Origin: Micropterix aruncella
Lineage: Eukaryota; Arthropoda; Insecta; Lepidoptera; Micropterigidae
Assembly (NCBI GenBank): GCA_944548615.1
Contig: OX155964.1
Location: 18,890,653-18,954,652 of the forward strand
Length of the DNA stretch: 64,000 nt
Direction: 5' to 3'
In this document: piece after piece, positions 45,340-56,122 of the stretch
How the letters are laid out: the number at the start of each line of letters is the position of its first letter
How positions within the stretch are numbered: the stretch's first letter is position 1
The notes under the pieces: generated by a model
The model's input: only the letters and a program-made list of their open reading frames with translations
Told to the model about the DNA's origin: nothing
Database searches by the model: none
Translations under genes and position numbers: made by a program

Positions 45340-46569
45340 ATGGCGGATGAGTTGACTCAGACTGTCAATAATATTAATTTGAATTCGACGACAGAAGACG
45401 ATGACGTTGTGGATCCGTGGACCGTCACCAGCAAATCGAACAAAGGCGTCGATTATGACAAGCTCATCAAGCGATTCGGTAGTAGCAAAGTCGACGATGA
45501 GCTCATCGCACGGTTTGAACAAGTCACCGGAAAACCTGCACATCCCCTCCTACGACGCGGGATAATTTTCTCGCATCGCGACATGCACAGTATCTTAAAT
45601 CTTTACGAAGCGGGGAAGCCGTTCTATCTTTACACCGGACGCGGGCCGTCGTCGGAAACTCTCCATTTAGGGCACCTCGTTCCGTTCATGTTCACGAAGT
45701 GGTTGCAAGATATTTTCAACGTGCCGCTGATAATTCAAATGACGGACGACGAAAAGGTGTTTTGGCGCGATATCTCCGTCGAGGAAGGGATAAGGCTCGC
45801 GCATGAGAACGCAAAGGACATCATTGCGGTCGGCTTTGACATGGAAAAGACGTTCATTTTCAACGATTTAACGTTCATAGGACAGTGTCCAGAGTTTTAT
45901 CGCAACATGGTGCGAGTGCAGAAGTGCGTGACATTCAACCAAGCGCGAGCGATCTTCGGTTTCTCCGATTCGGACGTGATCGGTAAAATAACTTTCCCAT
46001 CCATCGAAGCCACGCCGGCGTTTTCAACTAGTTTCCCATTCATCTTCGAAGGGAAGAAAGTGCCGTGTTTGATCCCGTGCGCCATCGATCAGGATCCATA
46101 CTTCCGGATGACGCGCGACGTCGCCGTGCGCCTCAAAATGCCCAAACCGGCGCTTTTGCATTCGTCGTTCCTGCCCGCGCTGCTCGGCGCCCAGCAGAAG
46201 ATGTCGGCCAGCGACGTCAACGCCTCCATCTTCCTGAACGACACGGCAAAAAACATAAAAAATAAAATTAATAAATATGCATTTTCAGGCGGGCAGCCCA
46301 CCGTCGAAGAACATCGACAGAAAGGCGGAAACCCCGACATCGATATTTCGTTCAAATATCTTACATTCTTCTTAGAGGATGATAAAGAATTAGAAAGTAT
46401 TCGACAAAAGTATGTATCTGGTGAGTTGCTCACTGGTGAATTGAAAAAGATTTGTATAGATATTGTATCGCCAGTCATAATGAAATATCAAGAGAGGCGC
46501 GCTTTAGTAACGGATGATATATTAAAACAGTTCTTTGCGATGAGAAAGTTGAATTATGCATTTGCGTAA
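45340..46569 (+). CDS. WARS1: Cytoplasmic tryptophan--tRNA ligase
   Basis: Charges tRNA-Trp with tryptophan in the cytosol. An uninterrupted 409-aa frame with the class I synthetase signatures: the HIGH-like HLGH at residues 109-112 ([19 protein letters not shown]) and the KMSKS-like KMSAS at 287-291 ([17 protein letters not shown]). Eukaryotic-specific segments include [34 protein letters not shown] and [15 protein letters not shown]. There is no N-terminal WHEP domain, as in many insects. The start ATG has a good context (TTACCATGG). The coding part is richer in GC than its surroundings. All introns inside the coding part are absent, while a 5'UTR intron is present, so an ordinary gene that lost introns or an old retrogene are both possible; no stop or frameshift is seen. 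Poly(A) signal AATAAA at 46629-46634. Confidence 0.96.
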   Translation: MADELTQTVNNINLNSTTEDDDVVDPWTVTSKSNKGVDYDKLIKRFGSSKVDDELIARFEQVTGKPAHPLLRRGIIFSHRDMHSILNLYEAGKPFYLYTGRGPSSETLHLGHLVPFMFTKWLQDIFNVPLIIQMTDDEKVFWRDISVEEGIRLAHENAKDIIAVGFDMEKTFIFNDLTFIGQCPEFYRNMVRVQKCVTFNQARAIFGFSDSDVIGKITFPSIEATPAFSTSFPFIFEGKKVPCLIPCAIDQDPYFRMTRDVAVRLKMPKPALLHSSFLPALLGAQQKMSASDVNASIFLNDTAKNIKNKINKYAFSGGQPTVEEHRQKGGNPDIDISFKYLTFFLEDDKELESIRQKYVSGELLTGELKKICIDIVSPVIMKYQERRALVTDDILKQFFAMRKLNYAFA

Positions 46570-46628
46570 CCGGCTATCGAACGATTTTAATTTATTGCAA
46601 TCACCCATCTCTCTATTTATCGCACACA

Positions 46629-46634
46629 AATAAA
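46629..46634 (+). terminator. Poly(A) signal of WARS1
   Basis: AATAAA 60 bp after the stop codon. Confidence 0.55.
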
Positions 46635-46922
46635 GGAGTAATATCGATTCATTGTATCGTTTTTCAATCTCAAATTACAGCTTTTAGTAGCATGTTCGCT
46701 TGACTTAAGCGTCAAAATATCATACCTATGATTTAAAGATGAAGAGACAGGCTTTATTTGGGCACCAAATGTTTTATAGAATTGCTTGAATTCTCCGAAG
46801 TAAACAGTAAACAGCACTAATTTTAATGCTTCCTATATACTCCCCAATTTATATATTCCAAGGAATTATAGATTCCAAGGTGTATATTCCATGCATAATA
46901 AGATGTTTCCATTTTTACTTAT

Positions 46923-47172
46923 GGTGCTTCTAAACGTGCCACATTTTCGCCGAAAAATGTGGATGCAATACATTGCCCGACAACATTGCTAGCAATACCA
47001 GCCATACTATGCAATATACGGAAACACATTTAGTATATCCCGGCCATGTAGCCACATAATTATCGTATGGCCCTAGTTGTTGGCCAGTGTTGCTGGACGA
47101 TCAAGATGTGCAGGGATGGCCGGGCTATAGTTGCTGATATTGCAGCTAAAATGTGGCCCGTTTAGGAGCCCC
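46923..47172. mobile_element. 250-bp TIR MITE
   Basis: Left GGTGCTTCTAAACGTGCCAC and inverted right GGGGCTCCTAAACGGGCCAC, both followed by ATTTT. No coding. The superfamily is uncertain (possibly hAT). Confidence 0.72.
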
Positions 47173-47175
47173 ATT

Positions 47176-47571
47176 AGAGTTACTCTTAATTATAATTGAC
47201 CTTTATAAAGTTTCTTTGGTGTAAAAATGACATGCAAAACATTTTATTTAGATAATTTCCTTTAAAAAATATTTCTAACATTTTAGGTAGATATGTACTT
47301 AATTTGTTCGTTCACTAAGTATGCGTGCCTTAGTGCCTCAGAATATTTAAACGATGTTAGTTCTATAAAAATTGTTTCTTTTATATTATATTTTTTTAGG
47401 GTTCTGAAACACCCTACTCTCACAGAGCCCATTCATTCCGTTTTAAAGCTATCATTTCGAAATTTGTAATAAGTCATATCTTGCTTGCCTGCACCTAGCC
47501 CAAGATAAGATATAAAATCTTTTTTATCTAGTTATTAAGGGGGCATAAAGTGGAATTTTCCTATCCATGTT
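47176..47571. other. Intergenic, nothing assigned
   Basis: AT-rich, no feature. Confidence 0.4.
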
Positions 47572-47816
47572 TAACCCGTCGGACGCCAACAGTGCCTATA
47601 GGCATTTTATGTCGTTTGACAGATCCGCTCGTAACCGTTTCAGCCGGCCCCCATTATATCATATAAATATATAATATACATGACTAACAAGATTAATTAC
47701 TAGGTAACAAGTGGGAATTCATGGAAAAGCGATTATGTTAGTATTTATTTATAAAATCGACTAAAAAGTTGCTGTGCAGTGTTTTGAGTGCGAAGGCTGG
47801 CTTTCGACCCGATTAA
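47572..47816. mobile_element. Second TTAA element family, copy 2
   Basis: Left TTAACCCGTCGGACGCC, inverted right TTAATCGGGTCGAAAGCC. Shares the body with 42183-42420. Confidence 0.65.
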
Positions 47817-50053
47817 GAGGATCATCAAAAACCAACATGAAAAGTCTGCACTCGCTCCTCTACCTTACCTGTTAACTGTCTCCTCATACCTTACCTTTCT
47901 CCTCCTTATACCTTACCTGTTGCTTCCGAAAAAAACTTTTTTTTTTTCATAGATATCACAGTATATAGAGATTACAGGGAAAATAAAATGAAGTCTGTGA
48001 CTATCATCGTTTTTAAGAAGTTCTTCATACAAGAAGAAACTACCTATTGATTTTACATCAATGGAAAATATTTTTAGTGAAAATAAAAACAGGTAAGTTC
48101 GTCTTCATGAGATCTAATCGTTTATATACTTATTTTTAAAAAGGGTTTTTAGTTTTAAGTTGACGGTTAACATATACAAACTGCGTAACATTTAAAAGAG
48201 CATTTTTTGCAACAATGTTTGTCGTAATGTAATAAAATGTTTTTAAGTGATTCAAAATGTGTATTTATCTATGTTTAATAATATAACTAGGTAAAAATAA
48301 ATATTATCAGTATTGAAATGTAGTAGGTATAATAAAATAAAGGATAAACATTTATTTAATCCATAATTGCATGAGACCTCTGCAGAGTGCCTTTTTCTGA
48401 GATTAGAGGTTCCCCCAGTGTCAAGGCACTGAAACACATGCTCATTAAAAGCACAAAGCATGCTACTATTACGCAACTGACACTTAGTAGCATGTGTGTG
48501 GAACATTGCATCATTGATTTTATTACACTATAAAATCAATGATTGCATATAAGTACTAGACCTCGTGACCAGCCTGAGAATGTGTCAGCCGAATAGAAAG
48601 AGACAGCAGCATATAGTACTCTCTCCATCCTTGTCTAGTCGCGCATGCACGGGCACACATACATATATCACTATGGCAACGCTTATATATCACCATGACA
48701 ACGCTTCAACACCATAAGTCTGCTATGCTATGGATAAACAAGCATGCACAACTAGACAAGGATAGAGGAGGGCCCCCATGCAACTATCTCTTTCTATTCT
48801 GTGGATGTATTCACTCACAGCCCGCCTTTACACTCTCGCTCTGTGTTCTATACCTCTGGTGTAGAAACATTGCTAGTAATAAGCATGCTCATTTAGAGTA
48901 TGCTCAAAAATTTACATTTTTGAGCATGCTGATTTCATTGATTCATTTTTGAGCATGCTGTGCTACCTGCAGCGCGGGTAGATGGGGGTGTGCTATTGAA
49001 AACGTATGAACGGGTTTGCTTATGAGCATGCTAGTGTCGATTAAATTTTAGAAAGTAGCTCATTAAATTTCTGCAGAAGCATGCATAGGTAAATGATTTT
49101 AATAGCCGTTGACATCTTTGTCTCGCATCTCTACCAATGATCAATTACTTGTTCCGAGGGTTTCTCTTTTGTTAATCCAATTACCGACCAAAATATTCTT
49201 TTTTATTTTCGACAATAGTTTCCTAAACAATTGCGTTGCAAGCATTAGGATTATTATGTTTAATTTTTTGCGGATGGAGCTAGCATTTGTTGCCGAGAGC
49301 CTGCGTTTAACTACAACGTGTGTTCAATTGTTTGCTTTGAAAAACTAGTATATTATGTATAAATAAGCAATGGAGAATGTTACTGGGTCTGCAAATTCGA
49401 TTGAAACTTCGTCATATTAGAGCTTATATGTATACAAATACATTAGTTTTTGTTTCATTCAAAAATACCATGTAGTTTTTGTTTTGCACACATTTAACCC
49501 CATAAAATTGAATCCGGCGCTCGGGCGGCCGGCTACTGTGTGACGTCATTTTCCAACACTCCGATCGCTCGCGCGCTCTCGTTATTAGAGCGTGATTAGA
49601 GCATAGTGTTGAACTATGACGTCAGACGCAGCGAGCGCCGGCGGAAGAAAAAAATCGATATCTCGAAAACTAATGGACGTAGGTATGGAAATATTTTTTT
49701 CACACGATTTTTTTATATTTAGAAGACAATACGGAGAGCTAAAAATAAAAATTAGTGAACATTCTCCATTGTGTACAGTTGAAGAGCATGCTAGTTTAAA
49801 TTATACCCGCAAGCATGCTTTTTTATGAGCACGTTTAGTACCTTTTCAAGTCACAAGATAGGTGAGTGCGCGCCCGCTGTGCGCCCAGCTCTATTTATAT
49901 GATCAGTGCCCAGCTCTACGTACCCTACGGGTGAAAGTCTATAAGTTCACTAAAACACGGAAATATAATAAATTTTCACACACAAATGAATTAAAACCTA
50001 CTGTCTCATGTTAGCTGCCAAAGTTGCCATACTTGAGACAGGCATGAAAAATA
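47817..50053. repeat. Intergenic region rich in GCATGC hexamers, with one perfect hairpin
   Basis: GCATGC occurs about ten times between 48640 and 49815, mostly within (A/G)AGCATGC(T/A). No gene was found. A perfect 13-bp hairpin lies at 48511-48542. Confidence 0.45.
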
Positions 50054-50450
50054 GGGGGGCGCCAGTTTTGCATGCGGCGTTTTTGCACAAATGTCACTTT
50101 TGACAGTTCAAATTTGTTGAGGGCCGATTTGCAGGAGGCAACCTTGCAGGAAGCAACTTGCACGCGGCAACCTTCAGTACAGTTTTTAAGTTTTTCTGTT
50201 AGGTTAGGTTTTTCTTTCCCTAAAATCGAAGTGACATTAATTACCGGCATCCTTGTAGTGGATGACTTTTATACATCAAACTAAACATTAAAAAAATGTT
50301 TTAAGTTTTTCTGTTAGGTTAGGTTAGGTCATTTTGACATTTGCAAAACTGCCTTCTGCAAGATTGCCTTCTGCAAAACTGCCGCCTGCAAGAATGCCGT
50401 CTGCAAGATTGCCGTCTGCAAATTTGCCTTCTGCAAGTTTGATGGGACCC
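50054..50450 (+). mobile_element. Foldback element with 15-bp arrays, copy 3
   Basis: Same ends and order as at 20764. Its last base is 140 bp upstream of the GMC oxidoreductase ATG. One translation of the right array on the minus strand reads ANLQTAILQTAFLQAAVLQK, which resembles pentapeptide repeats. Confidence 0.82.
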
Positions 50451-50589
50451 TGCGTACCCGGTGTAACCACTGATCCACCACCACTCCACCACTGATCGTA
50501 TGGTGTAACGTCAAAATAATTTTGAGGTTATGTTTGTTTTTATTATTTCTGACTATGTTTCTTGAATTCTAAACTTCATCAGCGCACAA

Positions 50590-53500
50590 ATGAATATTAC
50601 TTTAACTTGTCTGTTTTTCGTGTATTTCATCGGCGTTCATGTTTTTAATGCATACATCTATTTATTATATTATTACGAGAGATTTTCTTCTATATTTGAG
50701 GGTGAAGTAGCAGCAGAGTATGATTACATCATTGGTGAGTCTATTTTTATAGTTTTTCATTCATGAAATTGTGTTTTTTTTACAGTTGATTTTTTATTTC
50801 AGTCGGTTGCGGAACGGCTGGCTCTCTGATCAGTCGACGATTCGATGCCCAGAATTTCAGCTATATATGTTTGGAAGCGGGCGGATCTGGAAGTAGCTTA
50901 TTTGATATACCAGCCGTAGGAGTGTTACTGCATGGATCCATTCACGATTGGGAGTACTCAACGGTCGAACAGAAACATGCCTGCGGCGCAATGAATGGAA
51001 AGGTACGATTGCCTCAAGCCTAGATAACTAAATTGTATTCCTTGGTTATATAATAACTAAACATTCGTCGAGCGGACTACGCAATGAAAAACGTAAATAT
51101 TAGCAATATTATTTAACGCTAACATTTGACAAAATGATGAGCATTTAATTAATATCTCCCTCTCCCTTTGTAATTGTTTTACCTACTCACTTGCAGTTTC
51201 GCTTCAACTTAGCGCTAGACTGCGTTGCTTGATGGTCGCGGTGTTTAGCCAATAGGTAATTTTGTATCTGAGATACCTACTGCATATTCGTCAGTTTGAT
51301 GAATTATTAGTTTATTCGTAACTTTTACAACTGTTATCTAAAGTGTCAGTAATCTTATGAAAAAGAAATCTAAGTCATTTGATAACTAACATTCATTTGT
51401 AGTTTTTCTAATTTAATACCAAAGAAAAAATTAACTTTCTAAATAATAGTTCCCTATTTAGTCATTGTAAGTATGTGATTAATTGATCTCAATGTAAGAT
51501 TATGCCATTTAAGATTAGTGATTTAGTATAAAAGGTAAATAAATATTCATTTTTGTAAATAAAATACAAACGGAGCTGCCATGGAATTCACCGACCAAAA
51601 ATCGGGCCAAATCATTTATTATTAATTTATATCCCGTATTTCCTATAAACACAATTTTCATAAAAAACACGTTTAAAAAATTATTGTCAAAAAGTCGAAT
51701 GTTATTATAGAAGTTCAGGAACGTTAGCTGTCTAGGGTTAATAACAATAGGAACTTGTTCCATGGCACAAAAGGTTTATTAGTTAGGAACAAAATAAGAA
51801 TATTTGTGAAAACATTATTCTGCACAGGTATTGCTATTATTATTATTTATTCTGGACAGGCAGGTTTGCTGATACGCCCAGATCAGATCATGTAAAACTA
51901 AACAATATTAACAATATATAAACAATAGGCATTATAAACAATATTACAAAGTTTTTAAATCGAGTCTGTTTTTAAATTGATTGACAAAGCTTTCACTAAT
52001 CACTTCAAATTTATTCGACATGTCCACCACTCTATTTTGCATAACGAGGATTAGATTGAAATTTTGTACGGTTGAGTTTTTTGTGGCGCCCTCGAAGATT
52101 TGTGTTGACTTTGAATTTGTAGATATCCTTTAGCCCAGGTACTTCGTAATAATGTATTACATTTTTATATGTCAAGTTACTACACATGCCAACATTATGG
52201 AGACCAACAAATAACATTTTTGCATTTCATGCAAAAGTGTTTCGTCATTCTTCGAGCCTTCGACGGATATAAGTAACAAATTTTGCACATGTTCGACGCG
52301 TAACGAGCAGGACCTTCTCTTATGGACGACTTTTCGAACAGCAAAACAAGAAAACTAAAATACATTATACATAATATAAAAAATAATTTACCGCATAACA
52401 GTTTTGTAGCACTCGATGTTTCGGCGATGTTGCAACCGCCATTGTCTAGGGTAGACAGTCTACCCTGGACAACGGCGGTTTACGCGGTAAATTTGTTTTT
52501 ATGTTCTGCATCTCAAATTCTATGGCTTCGGAGGGGGAGTGAATGGGTGGTAAGGTGTACGCTCACATGTGGCAAGACAGCTCACAGAACGCTCACATGT
52601 CCGGAATCCACCCTTCATCTTCCAGAAGTGTAATAATTATATATGATGGGCCCGATTTTTGGTCGGTGAATTCCATGGCAGCTTCGTTTGTATTTTATTT
52701 ATTTATTTATAATGTCAAACAACCACGATAGTCTTCGATTTCAAACTAAAATACAATAATGCATTTACATGCCTTTGCAAAGAGTTTGTCGTTGTTGAAT
52801 TCGTCGAGCGGACAAGATTTCCGTAGTTTGCTACGTTAGCGTGTGACCGCAATTGCGTTGCACTGTTGACACCAATTAATAAGGTAGAAAAAGCATAGAG
52901 CGCGGGGAAGTGTCTAAACTCGACTTCGTTGAGACGACTTCGAAACTGCGTTGTCACGCGTACGAATATTTACTTAACCCTTCAGGCCTCGGCCCCTCAG
53001 CCGATTGACAAGTTGCTGTCCCAAAAATTTTTAGTAAAAATTAGTAAAAAAATTGAATTACGACACTGTCTCACCAAAACATTAATTACTGCCAAACCAC
53101 TGTACCCATAATTAAAATGAAACATATTAACATAATAAAACATAATAAAATCAAACAAATTAAATTAAAATTAAATTAAAACGGGGCCGTCACGCTGAAT
53201 CGTGTTGTGGCCGATATCGGCCAATCGGGGCCTGAGGGGTTAAAATTCCCGTCTTCCTAAACTGATATTCTTTCTCATTTTAGGCTTGCAATTGGCCATC
53301 GGGGAGAATCATGGGCGGCTCGGCGCGTCTCAACAACATGATTCACTTACGAGGAAACACCAGCGAATTCGTCTCGTGGTTTAACGGCCGTTACGACGAA
53401 GACTATTTCAAACGGGAATTAGCCGAAATTGAGAGATCGTATCTCCTAGTTGAAACATTACAGTTTAGAACGGAGTTGGCCGATGCGGTGTTACGTGCGA

Positions 53501-54672
53501 GCGAATTGCTGGGATTTCCCGTGCAGGATTTGAACGAACGAGGATATGGATTTGCGCCGGTTACGGTAAATCAGCGTAACGGCGCACGTTTAACTACTTT
53601 TCACGGAACTAATACTAAACATGCATTAACCAATGCAGTCGTCGACAAAATTATAATCGACGATAATGAAAAAATTGCCCGCGGAGTGATCTACACGCGT
53701 TACGGCTATAAAAACCGAATCGGTGCAAGGAAAGGAGTGATTTTAAGTAGCGGTGCAGTCGGGTCACCCAAATTATTATTGCTCTCCGGTATCGGACCAG
53801 GACAACACTTACGAGACTTAAATATAAACGTTATACAAGATTTAAACGTTGGTTATAATTTACAGGACCATATCACAACCGGGTTAGATTTAATATTGAT
53901 TAATAGAACTTTATCTTTCGATTTTACGACGGTTTTGAATCCGCTGAATTCGTTAAAATATTTGCTGTATGGGACCGGACCGTGGACGGCACCCGGAGCT
54001 GAAGCAATCGCGTTAATAAATGAAGAACTCGAATTGATGGTTCTACCGGTAGGATTAAACACGGATTTAGGCGTGCATTTAAAAAATCTTTTTAATTTGA
54101 ATGATGACACTTGGCGCAATTACTTTAGCAAGTTAGAACGGAGCGTAACGATTTTACCCGTCGTTTTGCATCCGAGGAGTCGAGGTTACGTACGGTTACG
54201 CTCGAAAAATCCTCATGATAAACCGATAATTGATCCGAAATATTTATCCGACCCGCACGATTCACAGATTCTACTCGACGGTATAAAATTTATTATGAAT
54301 TTAATAGATACAGAACCGATGCGTTCGATTGGTGCACATTTAAACGACAATCCATTCCCTGGATGCAAGCAATTTAATTTCGGCACTGACGACTACTGGT
54401 ATTGCTACTTTCGACAATTCGCAATGACGACTTTTCATCCCGTTGGCACTTGCAAAATGGGAGATGTTGTAGATTATAATTTTCGAGTTTACGGAATCAA
54501 AAATCTTTACGTCGTCGATGCGTCTGTTATTCCGTCATTACCGGGAGCGAATACCAACACCGCTGTCGCATTAATGGCCCATATATTTGTCAATACGCTA
54601 ATCGATGCCAAAGTTTGTTATTACAGCTTTATCGAATGCTTAACCAAAATGAAACAATGTGATATATATTAA
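50590..54672 (+). CDS. GMC family FAD-dependent oxidoreductase, three exons
   Basis: Coding exons 50590-50734, 50803-51002 and 53284-54672 with consensus splice sites and matching phases; 577 aa. A hydrophobic N-terminus (LTCLFFVYFIGVHVFNAYIY) is a signal peptide or anchor, so the enzyme is probably secreted or lumenal. The FAD Rossmann motif is YDYIIVGCGTAG, then EAGGSGS. GMC signature 1 is WPSGRIMGGSARLNNMIHLR and signature 2 is GAVGSPKLLLLSGIGP. The catalytic His lies in FHPVGTCKMG, with NTNTA near the C-terminus. GMC enzymes oxidise alcohols or sugars. Insects have many (Gld, ninaG and others); short length and the VEQKHACGAMNGK region make a ninaG-like enzyme possible, but substrate cannot be assigned. 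The second intron holds MITE copy E and an inverted-repeat structure. The stop codon overlaps its own AATAAA. Confidence 0.93.
51545..52705. repeat. Inverted-repeat structure in the GMC intron, with a LINE piece inside
   Basis: CTGCCATGGAATTCACCGAC and flanks at about 51560-51616 recur inverted at about 52646-52696 (roughly 50 bp at about 96 percent). Between them lies a minus-strand LINE fragment (52217-52032, GLHNVGMCSNLTYKNVIHYY) with a TTA-type tail at 51832-51860, and at 52400-52490 a GTTTCGG-family piece with a near-perfect hairpin. Confidence 0.6.
52974..53243. mobile_element. TTAA MITE family, copy E
   Basis: TTAA at 52974-52977 and 53240-53243; ends CCCTTCAGGCCTCGG and GGGCCTGAGGGG. 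It ends 40 bp before the acceptor of GMC exon 3. Confidence 0.87.
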
Positions 54673-54684
54673 TAAAATTTTATT
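54671..54684. terminator. Palindromic bidirectional poly(A) signal
   Basis: AATAAAATTTTATT is a perfect 14-bp palindrome giving AATAAA on both strands. The plus-strand hexamer (54671-54676) overlaps the GMC stop TAA (54670-54672). The minus-strand hexamer (54684-54679) contains the MADF stop TAA (54682-54680). Confidence 0.7.
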
Positions 54685-55625
54685 GTTGCAATTTTTCTTT
54701 TTCTTCTATGTCTTCCAATTCTGCCTGCGCAAACGTATTGGCTATTTCTAATTTCAACAACGTTTGTCGCCTTTTCGAAAATCTTTTAACAGTATTAGCG
54801 TAGCTTAAAAACAAATAATCAATCTCGTCGAGTTTATTGACACTGTCGAAATCTTTTAGATGCATTACAATATTTTCACTGTGGTTTGAAATGGGTTTTT
54901 TATCGTTACTGTTTTCTAAATGTATGAATATTTTATCATCGCTCTCTATAAGTTTGCATTTTTTTATTGGTGATTCGACGTCATCATCCCCGCGCGGAAC
55001 ACTGTCGTTTGAGTCCGATTCCGTTTCCATAACGGCCTCGATCGAAATGCCCGTTGAGGAATTGCTCCCACGACTGATTCGCTTGAACACCGGATCTAGA
55101 AAGTCCATCTCCTCTGCCCAAATCCAATTCTGGTACTTCTTCGTCGGGAGGTCGGCAGTTCTTCTGTATTTCATGTAGCAGTCCCGTAGATTCCTCCATT
55201 TTGCTTTTATTTGTTCCGCTGAAACAATGAAAGATCTTACATTTAACAAAAGGAATACGAACTTTGGTGCCTTTGCTGGATTTACGCGCGGGAAACTTCA
55301 AAAACAAAGATGGCGGCGAAAGGTAATTTCCACCCGTCTGTTTTACACGCGCTTTGTACCGAACTAACAAAATATTAACATCAGTAAAATAAATATGCCT
55401 TTAGAATTATTTATCGCGAACGGCATTAAAAACGTTGAACAAAGAAGCAAAACCGAAACTTCATAATATTATACCGGTATCCTGGCCGCCAACCTCTTTC
55501 GCGATTTCCCGCCATGTCGCCATTTTTTTACGATGCGCGTATTTTGTGTTAATTATTGTGTTATCGTAAAGGAAAGGCCGCGTACGGACCGCGTCTATTA
55601 TTCTTTTAGACAAACGATCGTCCAT
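54680..55625 (-). CDS. MADF-BESS domain protein (Adf-1-like), two coding exons
   Basis: Exons 55625-55475 and 55218-54680 (minus), 690 nt, 229 aa. The MADF domain spans residues 1 to about 85: RLSKRIIDAVRTRPFLYDN, KMATWREIAKEVGGQDT, then across the intron AEQIKAKWRNLRDCYMKYRR. A linker of acidic and Ser-rich sequence follows. A BESS motif lies near the C-terminus: DEIDYLFLSYANTVKRFSKR. MADF-BESS proteins are insect-expanded DNA-binding or chromatin-associated regulators. The intron splits a codon (G|CG). The ATG at 55625 is the first Met of the open frame, though the frame stays open upstream for some codons (EHYDYSK), so a 5' coding exon is not excluded. Confidence 0.88.
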
Positions 55626-55896
55626 TTTGGAATAATCGTAGTGCTCCGAACGCGTTGCGGTAACTTCTGACCGCCGCGGCGTCGTTTGCGCCGACGCAAT
55701 CCCGCTGCCCCCTACCCTCTAGTTTAACCGCAACCGCAGGCAGAGCCCGGCCCGCTTGCGGTCAGCGTTCTACATGCATCCGCTATACATCCTAAATACA
55801 TCGCACGTACGATAATAATAAATATATGTACATCGCTACTACGGGAGAAACATTTGACAGCTGTCACGCTTTTTTTCATAGGTACGCAAATACTCA

Positions 55897-55919
55897 CTTG
55901 ATTTTGACGTCGAACTCCA
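55897..55919 (-). other. Short spliced-looking ORF start after the microprotein
   Basis: On the minus strand ATGGAGTTCGACGTC begins 11 bp after the microprotein stop, in a good start context. A consensus donor (CAA|GTGAGT) follows after 23 nt. Without splicing it would encode only eight codons (MEFDVKIK, stop). No acceptor that gives a frame-compatible join to the MADF exons was found. Confidence 0.35.
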
Positions 55920-55930
55920 TTATTTTCTGT

Positions 55931-56122
55931 TTATGACTGATTTTGAATTGATGTCTTGCGCTCTGCGGGAATAGCGGGTTGGGTGAACATTTTGTAAATG
56001 CACACGCCAGCAGCAATAATACCAACGATTACTCCGCTGCCGACTCCACCGCGAGCTGGCGTCGGCTTTGGCAGCGACACATGGGCCGGGCGAACAGAAC
56101 GCGGGAGTTCCCTCTGATCCAT
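55931..56122 (-). CDS. 63-aa single-pass membrane microprotein
   Basis: Starts MDQRELPRSVRPAHVSLPKP and has one strong membrane segment GSGVIVGIIAAGVCIYKMF at about residues 28-46, with a basic and polar C-terminal tail (ERKTSIQNQS). Gly/Ile/Ala-rich helix and size resemble small mitochondrial or ER membrane proteins. I do not recognise the family. The frame is GC-richer than the flanks. It lies between FOXJ1-like and MADF genes on the same strand and may share a transcript with the short ORF downstream. Confidence 0.6.
   Translation of the reverse strand: MDQRELPRSVRPAHVSLPKPTPARGGVGSGVIVGIIAAGVCIYKMFTQPAIPAERKTSIQNQS

Noticed and set aside
50329..50514. A pentapeptide-repeat protein gene
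   Set aside because: The pattern arises from a 15-bp DNA repeat inside a transposable element, frames differ between copies, and no long ORF is kept.
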